From Adineta ricciae (taxonomy: Eukaryota; Rotifera; Eurotatoria; Adinetida; Adinetidae), in contig CAJNOJ010000084.1 in assembly GCA_905250025.1 (NCBI GenBank), positions 62,001 to 126,000 on the forward strand: a DNA stretch of 64,000 nucleotides, read 5' to 3'. How positions within the stretch are numbered: the first letter of the stretch is position 1; each line of letters begins with the position of its first letter. The translations under genes were made by a program, and so were the position numbers. Below are positions 58,813 to 64,000 of the stretch, in pieces. Below the pieces are notes generated by a model that had not been told where the DNA came from, did not search any database, and was given only the letters and a program-made list of their open reading frames with translations.

Positions 58813-59289
58813 AAAATCTACCATTGATCTTTCATTTTTCTTTGTTATTTCTTTTATCCAGCGAGAACGACTGTTGTCCTCATAGACGGGAACATGTCGT
58901 TTCTTTTAATCAAGATGATAAAGAACAAATTTTTACACACTCACTGATGAATAATAAAAATAACAAGAAAAAACGAAATTTTTCTCGAGATATATACTCA
59001 ATTCCGAGTGGCAGCGACAAGAAACGAGAACATTTGAGCTGTAAGTATAGTCATCATCAAACTACCTTCCAGTATCGACTAGAATAATTCAATTTATTGA
59101 TATTGAATTACGTAGCTCTCTTTTCGCTTTCGTATTTGCTTAGAGCGCGATAGGCATCGAAAAAAGAGAACTGATAATACACCGCATTGTTTTTTCTTGA
59201 TTGCTACTTGTCTGTGTATAAAGCTGCTTGTGTAATCGAAGAAAGGGCAAACGCATTCCTTTTGATTTGCCTTTCTAACGGAGGACTAC
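58813..59289. other. Intergenic between PSMA3 and the PLP decarboxylase
   Basis: About 480 AT-rich bases. The + ORF at 58824-59087 is lysine-rich and without domain character. No mobile-element remnant is seen beside the decarboxylase gene. Confidence 0.4.
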
Positions 59290-60993
59290 ATGGCACATAC
59301 AGAGTTCGGCACTTTGTTAGAACAAACATCGAAGAAATTGTATGAAGTTGTTGATGATGCTCATTCGTTGGATGAATGGAAAACACAGATGGTTTGTTTA
59401 ATTAATGAAATTGTTCAACTGAAATCATTGTATTCGTCAACGACAACAATACCACAACGTTGTACGAATACTACATCTCTCGATCCTGTCGACTGGTCAT
59501 CGGCCAAGAGCGTCGCTCATCAAACGTTGGATGCCACTCTTAATTGCATCCAAACAAGACGTGATAAACCAGTATGGCAGCCGATTCCAGACGATATTCG
59601 ATCAGTTATCAATGACGAATCACTGCCTAAACACGGCCTAACACTCGCGAAAGTATGTGACGATGTATGCAATTATGTCCTACCGTATGCAAGAGGTAAT
59701 ACACATCCTCGGTTTTGGGGTTGGGCGATGGGTGAAGGTACGCTTGGTGGCATATTAGCTGAAATGTTGACAGCAACAATAAATATAAATGCTGGCGGAT
59801 GTACGCATAGTGCAGTTCTTGTCGAACGAAAGGTTATTCATTGGATGCGGCAAATATTTGGTTTTCCCAAGACAGAACATGGCGGAATAGTTGTTAGTGG
59901 AACATCGATGGCTACAATTGTTGCTTTGGCGTCGGCACGTCGTCGATTGTTGACGAATGTCCGAGAAGATGGTATCGTTAATGCGCCACGTTTGATAGTT
60001 TATGCATCGACCGAAGTACACATGTGTGTAATCAAAGCATTAGAACTGCTAGGTATGGGATCAAAGGCCATACATTTCATTTCAGTTGATCATGACTTTC
60101 GTATGAATATTGACGAGCTCAAGGCAGCGATTGATGACGACCAAAAGAATGGCTTTCTTCCATTTTGTATTATCGGAAATGCAGGTATGGATGTGAGTCA
60201 AACTGTTTCTGTTCACTTTCGCTTGTCCATTCCAGGAACAGTTAATACTGGCGCTTTTGATAATCTTTCCGAGATTGCATCGATTGCACGAACGCAAAAT
60301 CTCTGGTTTCACGTCGATGGTGCTTTTGGTAGTTTGATTATACTCGATCCACAGCGACGTCATTTAGTACATGGTATAGAACAGGCCGATTCTTTAGCCT
60401 TTGATTTTCATAAATGGCTTCATTGTCCTTACGACGCTGGTTGTGTTCTCATTCGGGATGGCAATGATCTTCTATCGACATTTTCTGTTCATCAATCTTA
60501 TTTGGCAAATACGGAACGTGGCTGTGCCGGTGACAAACCATGGTTTTGTGATTTAGGAAGCGAATTATCACGTTCATTTCGTGCGTTAAAAGTATGGGTT
60601 ACATTAAGAGAACATGGAACAATCAAGTTAGGTGAAAAGATTGGCGACAATTGTGAACAAGCGCAATATTTAGGTTCTCTATTAGAAAAACATGCATCTC
60701 TCGTACGTGTCATCCGTCCAATAACATTAAACATCGTCAATTTTCGGGTGGAACCCGAGGAATTGGATAGATCTAACGAAGCTCTAATAGATGTGTTCAA
60801 TAATGAACTTTTAGCTGATATTCAAATATCTGGTATTGCAGTTGCATCAACAACTCGTATTCATAGGCGACTTTACATTCGCGTCTGCATTATCAGTCAT
60901 CGTACTGTTCTAGAAGATTTCGACATATTTGTCAACAATCTTCTCGATGTGTGTCGCACTCGTCTACACAATTTGAATTCATCTGCGAACTAA
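59290..60993 (+). CDS. PLP-dependent group II amino acid decarboxylase, bacterial/fungal-like
   Basis: A 567-codon ORF that becomes 550 residues once a 51-base in-frame intron (60185-60235) is removed; that restores the conserved NAG-TVNTGAFDNL. Signature blocks are HPRFWGWAMGEGTLGGILAEM, ERKVIHWMRQIFGFP, GGIVVSGTSMATIVAL, WFHVDGAFG, and the cofactor-binding Lys in FDFHKWLHCPYDAGC. This matches the pyridoxal-dependent decarboxylase family (aromatic amino acid or glutamate type). The HPRF-W-G and GGTSMA-like variants are those I associate with bacterial and fungal members rather than animal dopa or histidine decarboxylases. The substrate cannot be told. It has one intron where its neighbours have many, consistent with horizontal acquisition followed by intron gain. 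Confidence 0.88.
   Translation: MAHTEFGTLLEQTSKKLYEVVDDAHSLDEWKTQMVCLINEIVQLKSLYSSTTTIPQRCTNTTSLDPVDWSSAKSVAHQTLDATLNCIQTRRDKPVWQPIPDDIRSVINDESLPKHGLTLAKVCDDVCNYVLPYARGNTHPRFWGWAMGEGTLGGILAEMLTATININAGGCTHSAVLVERKVIHWMRQIFGFPKTEHGGIVVSGTSMATIVALASARRRLLTNVREDGIVNAPRLIVYASTEVHMCVIKALELLGMGSKAIHFISVDHDFRMNIDELKAAIDDDQKNGFLPFCIIGNAGMDVSQTVSVHFRLSIPGTVNTGAFDNLSEIASIARTQNLWFHVDGAFGSLIILDPQRRHLVHGIEQADSLAFDFHKWLHCPYDAGCVLIRDGNDLLSTFSVHQSYLANTERGCAGDKPWFCDLGSELSRSFRALKVWVTLREHGTIKLGEKIGDNCEQAQYLGSLLEKHASLVRVIRPITLNIVNFRVEPEELDRSNEALIDVFNNELLADIQISGIAVASTTRIHRRLYIRVCIISHRTVLEDFDIFVNNLLDVCRTRLHNLNSSAN
60185..60235 (+). other. 51-base in-frame intron in the decarboxylase gene
   Basis: GTATGG at the start and TTGTCCATTCCAG at the end; no stop codon inside, so it reads through as a 17-residue insert that breaks a conserved block. 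Confidence 0.85.
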
Positions 60994-61207
60994 CTATTTA
61001 TGAATATACAGAATAGAGTTTTGATAATGAAATAAACAAAAATTAGAAATCGATTGTTTTGCGTTTGATGACAACCGAGTAGTTGTTCATATTGCCTTGT
61101 AGCTCTACGTGCACAAAGTTAAGATTGAACAAGTTTATTACGAATCAATTTATGTATTACTCAACAAAATAAACATCATATCTGACAATAGAAAAACAAT
61201 ATCATTA

Positions 61208-61684
61208 TTAACTTCTTGATCGACGTTTTCGTTTTGTTTTCTTCTTATGCTCTTCTTTCTTTCGTTTCTTTCGATCATGCTTTGAGTGTTTCTTCTTTTT
61301 CCTTTCATCTTCACTACTACTCGTCGAGTCTCTTCGACTGGATTTGTTTATCTGTCGTTCGTAATCTTTGGGATATTTCTGCATGAAAAATGCATGATCC
61401 CATCGATCCGCGTCGACTCCAAGATTGCTTGGCAATGGTGGACCAAATTCGGCTTCTGTCTGCGGATTGCTAATTATTTTCACGCTGCTTCTATCTTCAG
61501 ATGACGATGATGACCGATGTCGGTGCTTTTTGGAACGGGGCGAGCGTGATCGTTGTCGTCGTTGAACAGGATTTCTCTCTCGTTCTTGTTCACGTTGACG
61601 CCACATTGCGTCTTCTTCCGTGAGACGATTATGAAAAGTCACAGTTGTGATTGATCGCTCAAGAAATCGGTGCCGAGATGCCAT
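61208..61684 (-). CDS. NKAPD1: NKAPD1-like basic nuclear protein
   Basis: Single exon, 158 residues. The N-terminus HNRLTEEDAMWRQREQERE and the middle DADRWDHAFFMQKYPKDYE parallel two conserved blocks of NKAPD1 (C11orf57), an NKAP-domain protein. Between and after them are RS-rich and Lys/Arg-rich tracts (RSRSPRSKKHRHRSSSS, KKRKKEEHKKKTKRKRRSRS), which suggest nuclear and splicing-speckle localisation. Function unknown. It is shorter than the roughly 290-residue human protein. It diverges from the diacylglycerol kinase gene with 256 bases between the starts. Confidence 0.65.
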   Translation of the reverse strand: MASRHRFLERSITTVTFHNRLTEEDAMWRQREQERERNPVQRRQRSRSPRSKKHRHRSSSSSEDRSSVKIISNPQTEAEFGPPLPSNLGVDADRWDHAFFMQKYPKDYERQINKSSRRDSTSSSEDERKKKKHSKHDRKKRKKEEHKKKTKRKRRSRS

Positions 61685-61940
61685 TTATTCGTATCGATAT
61701 TGTATCGTTTCTGTTTGCGGTGTTATTTCAACATACATGATGAAAAATTTTGATGGTTTATTGCATTGACCAATTGGAAAACAGTAAACAATCGACATTC
61801 CATACCATTTTATAGATTAATATTTTTCTTTTAATCCATTTCTATTCTGATTCATTGATTAAAATGTTTAGATGTTGTCTCTCGGTTGGCCTCAAACAGC
61901 ATTAAAATAAACCATCGATTGAGTTTATCTGCTCATTAAA

Positions 61941-63366
61941 ATGAATCCACCAAGTGACAATAATTCAACGGTTGTGCAAAAACCGTTGATGGAGGTGACA
62001 GAAAAGGATGCGTACAAAGAAAAACTCATCGCATTTGTCAATCCGAAATCGTATGAAAAGATAGAACTGTTTTCAGCAGAAATTTGTCGATTAATTATTG
62101 TTTAGTGGTGGTTTACAAGGTCAAGTGGTATTTGAACAATTGAGAGCTCAAATAGGTGAAGAGAATGTTTATGACTTGATTAAAGATCACGGACCACAAC
62201 GAGGCTTAAAAGAAAATCAAAACGAGAAAAATTTGAGAATTATCGGTTTGTATTGATTCTTTCCTTGTGTGTTTTCACAAGCCATAGGTAAACCTGATCT
62301 TTTTTTCTAGCATGCGGAGGCGATGGTACAGTTGGTTGGGTACTATCTGCGCTCGATGCTTCACAGATGCAGTATATGGACTTTGTTAGTGTCGGCGTCA
62401 TTCCATTAGGAACAGGAAATGATATGGCAAGATTTCTCGGCTGGGGTGTTGGATATCGTGGTGAAGCGCTAGCGCCTGTCATTCAATCGTTAGCTATTTC
62501 AGAAGCACGCCTACTCGATCGATGGAATATTGAAATACAATCTACGGCTCACACAGGTATCGCCACTTTAAAAGTAATTTTACTAATATAGACAAACGAA
62601 TATGGCCAATAAATGTTCGTCTTTCAGATTCCACAACCTGTGTTCAATAATTATCTTAGTTTTGGTGCTGATGCTCAGGTATCGTACTCGGAAACAACAA
62701 CAATTTTAGTAACGGTTTGCTCTTATCTATGTAGATTGCTCTTGATTTTCATGAGAAACGCAATGCGAGTCCGCGTCGTTATGCTAATCGAGTATTCAAT
62801 AAACTAGCGTATGGCTGTATCAGTTGGTATGTTAACAATTCCACATTGACTCATTTACATTGATGTTTCTGCTTGTTAGTAATACATTTTTCGATCGTCA
62901 ATATCTCTTTGGAAATATTGCTAATTTCTTCGAGCTATATGTCGATGGAAGGAACATGGACGAAGATCTCTTTCGCTTTCGTCCTGACGCTATTCTGATA
63001 TTGAATATCGCATCGTATGCGGCTGGAACGAATCCTTGGCAAGGCACGTATGATAATCTTTGGTGTGCACAATCGCAAGCTGATGACGATCGATTTCGTG
63101 AACAGAGTTGTTCAGATGGCTACTTAGAAATCATCGGTTTTAAACATTTCGAATTAGCACGTATTCGACTTGGACGACGTGGCCATCGCATAGCACAAGG
63201 AAACGAAATAAAATTAACTATTCGACGAGATTTACCTATGGAAATCGATGGTGAGCCATTTCTACTCGGTCCTTGCCAGATTACAATCACACGAAAGAAT
63301 CAAGCTCGAATGATAATCACGGATCGAAGCCAGGCGGCTCAACAAATTCAATCCAAACGTGTGTAA
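61941..63366 (+). CDS. Diacylglycerol kinase, catalytic core only
   Basis: Six exons (61941-62050, 62106-62245, 62311-62573, 62628-62678, 62735-62826, 62880-63366) give 380 residues. The catalytic domain has IAFVNPKSGGLQGQ, ACGGDGTVGWVLSALD and IPLGTGNDMARFLGWG. The accessory domain has NNYLSFGADAQIALDFH, RNASPRR..NRVFNKLAY, SDGYLEIIGF and a final DGEPFLLGPCQITI. It phosphorylates diacylglycerol to phosphatidic acid and so damps PKC signalling. Animal DGKs normally carry C1, EF-hand or PH domains upstream. Here the ATG is only 256 bases from the next gene and no C1 cysteines are found, so this is a minimal form similar in layout to plant small DGKs. Confidence 0.92.
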
Positions 63367-64000
63367 AACCTGTTGAGAAGAAACACACGTTTGTGTTTCT
63401 TACATCCTACTCCTCGTCATTCTAGATTATTCATTCAGACAAACAAATAGATCCCATACGCGTTTAGACATAAACATACTCTTTCTCTCTCTCTCTCCTA
63501 CAATATCCTGTTACTCTTTAACTCACGTCTTTTGTGTTTATTGTTCGTTTTTATTTTCTTACTAATATTTGTGTGCGAGTGATCTCCTATACATTCTATT
63601 CATTTTCTATCTGCTACACTATTTTGATAAATTTTATGTTGGAGAATTGAATGTTTTTTTTATCTCAAAATTTTGAAATGAAAAAAAAACTGAAGAATGT
63701 TTCTGAAAAAATGTGTGTGATCGTCAAACATTGTAGTTGAAATTTTTTACTAATAAACTGTGCTCGAATGAATGTCAATACTCAGCGATACTTTTTCTAC
63801 GAAATCTACCATGAATAAGTAACAGCAAATAACTCAAATACGAATAGCATTGAGAATATGTCTCAGGTATCTTTGTTATGCAAAGAAAAACATCTCTTTC
63901 TTGTGAGTCAACGGCACGTTACTGTAATTTCATTCGACAAGAATCATGACTTTTCTGTTATTGCTACTGCTGAGCATAATGAGATGTCAACAACATCATC
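63367..64000. other. 3' flank of the diacylglycerol kinase gene
   Basis: AT-rich with a CT run at about 63480-63497 and possible polyadenylation signals (AATAAA at about 63752). No further exon is recognised before the window ends. Confidence 0.4.

Overview
The window is nuclear DNA of a small, intron-rich, AT-rich animal genome. Most genes are split by introns of about 45-70 bases with GT..AG ends, and they are packed on both strands, often head to head. The gene set is metazoan: a muscarinic-type receptor, syntrophin, cortactin, a two-pore potassium channel, an IAP with three BIR domains, NCOA6 and DIDO/PHF3. The compactness, the short introns and a B-box protein of a type expanded in bdelloids make a bdelloid rotifer (Adineta/Rotaria-like) the most likely source. 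That identity is an inference, not proven here.

Layout. 1-9.7 kb: a partial coiled-coil gene (-), a B-box/SPRY-like gene (+), a G-protein alpha subunit (-), an RNF19-type RBR ubiquitin ligase (+) and a short NCOA6-like coactivator (+). 10.3-17 kb: cortactin (-) with an EF-hand gene nested in one intron on the opposite strand, the selenoprotein SELENOF (+) with an in-frame UGA and a 3' SECIS hairpin, and a muscarinic acetylcholine-type receptor (-). 19.4-28 kb: a large type I membrane protein (-), a claudin-like tetraspan (+), an unknown helical protein (-), a K2P channel with a C-terminal 19-residue repeat (-) and a Y-box protein (-). 29.8-45.7 kb: a TPR-SET protein carrying a 221-base duplication around an N, an IAP, cathepsin L and syntrophin (all -), then NSA2 and a small membrane protein (+). 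46-64 kb: a Ser/Thr-rich protein (+), CSTF2 (-), a DIDO/PHF3-type PHD-TFIIS-SPOC protein (+), two tiny tandem ORFs (-), a coiled-coil protein (-), PSMA3 (+), a bacterial/fungal-like PLP decarboxylase (+), an NKAPD1-like protein (-) and a minimal diacylglycerol kinase (+).

There is no operon-like functional clustering. Several genes suggest signalling and cytoskeleton links (receptor, G alpha, DGK, K2P, syntrophin, cortactin), but their proximity looks incidental. Gene models were built by hand from splice sites and reading-frame continuity. For most multi-exon genes the exon lengths were summed and found to be a multiple of three. Start codons were required to be ATG; several long ORFs begin at TTG and were trimmed.
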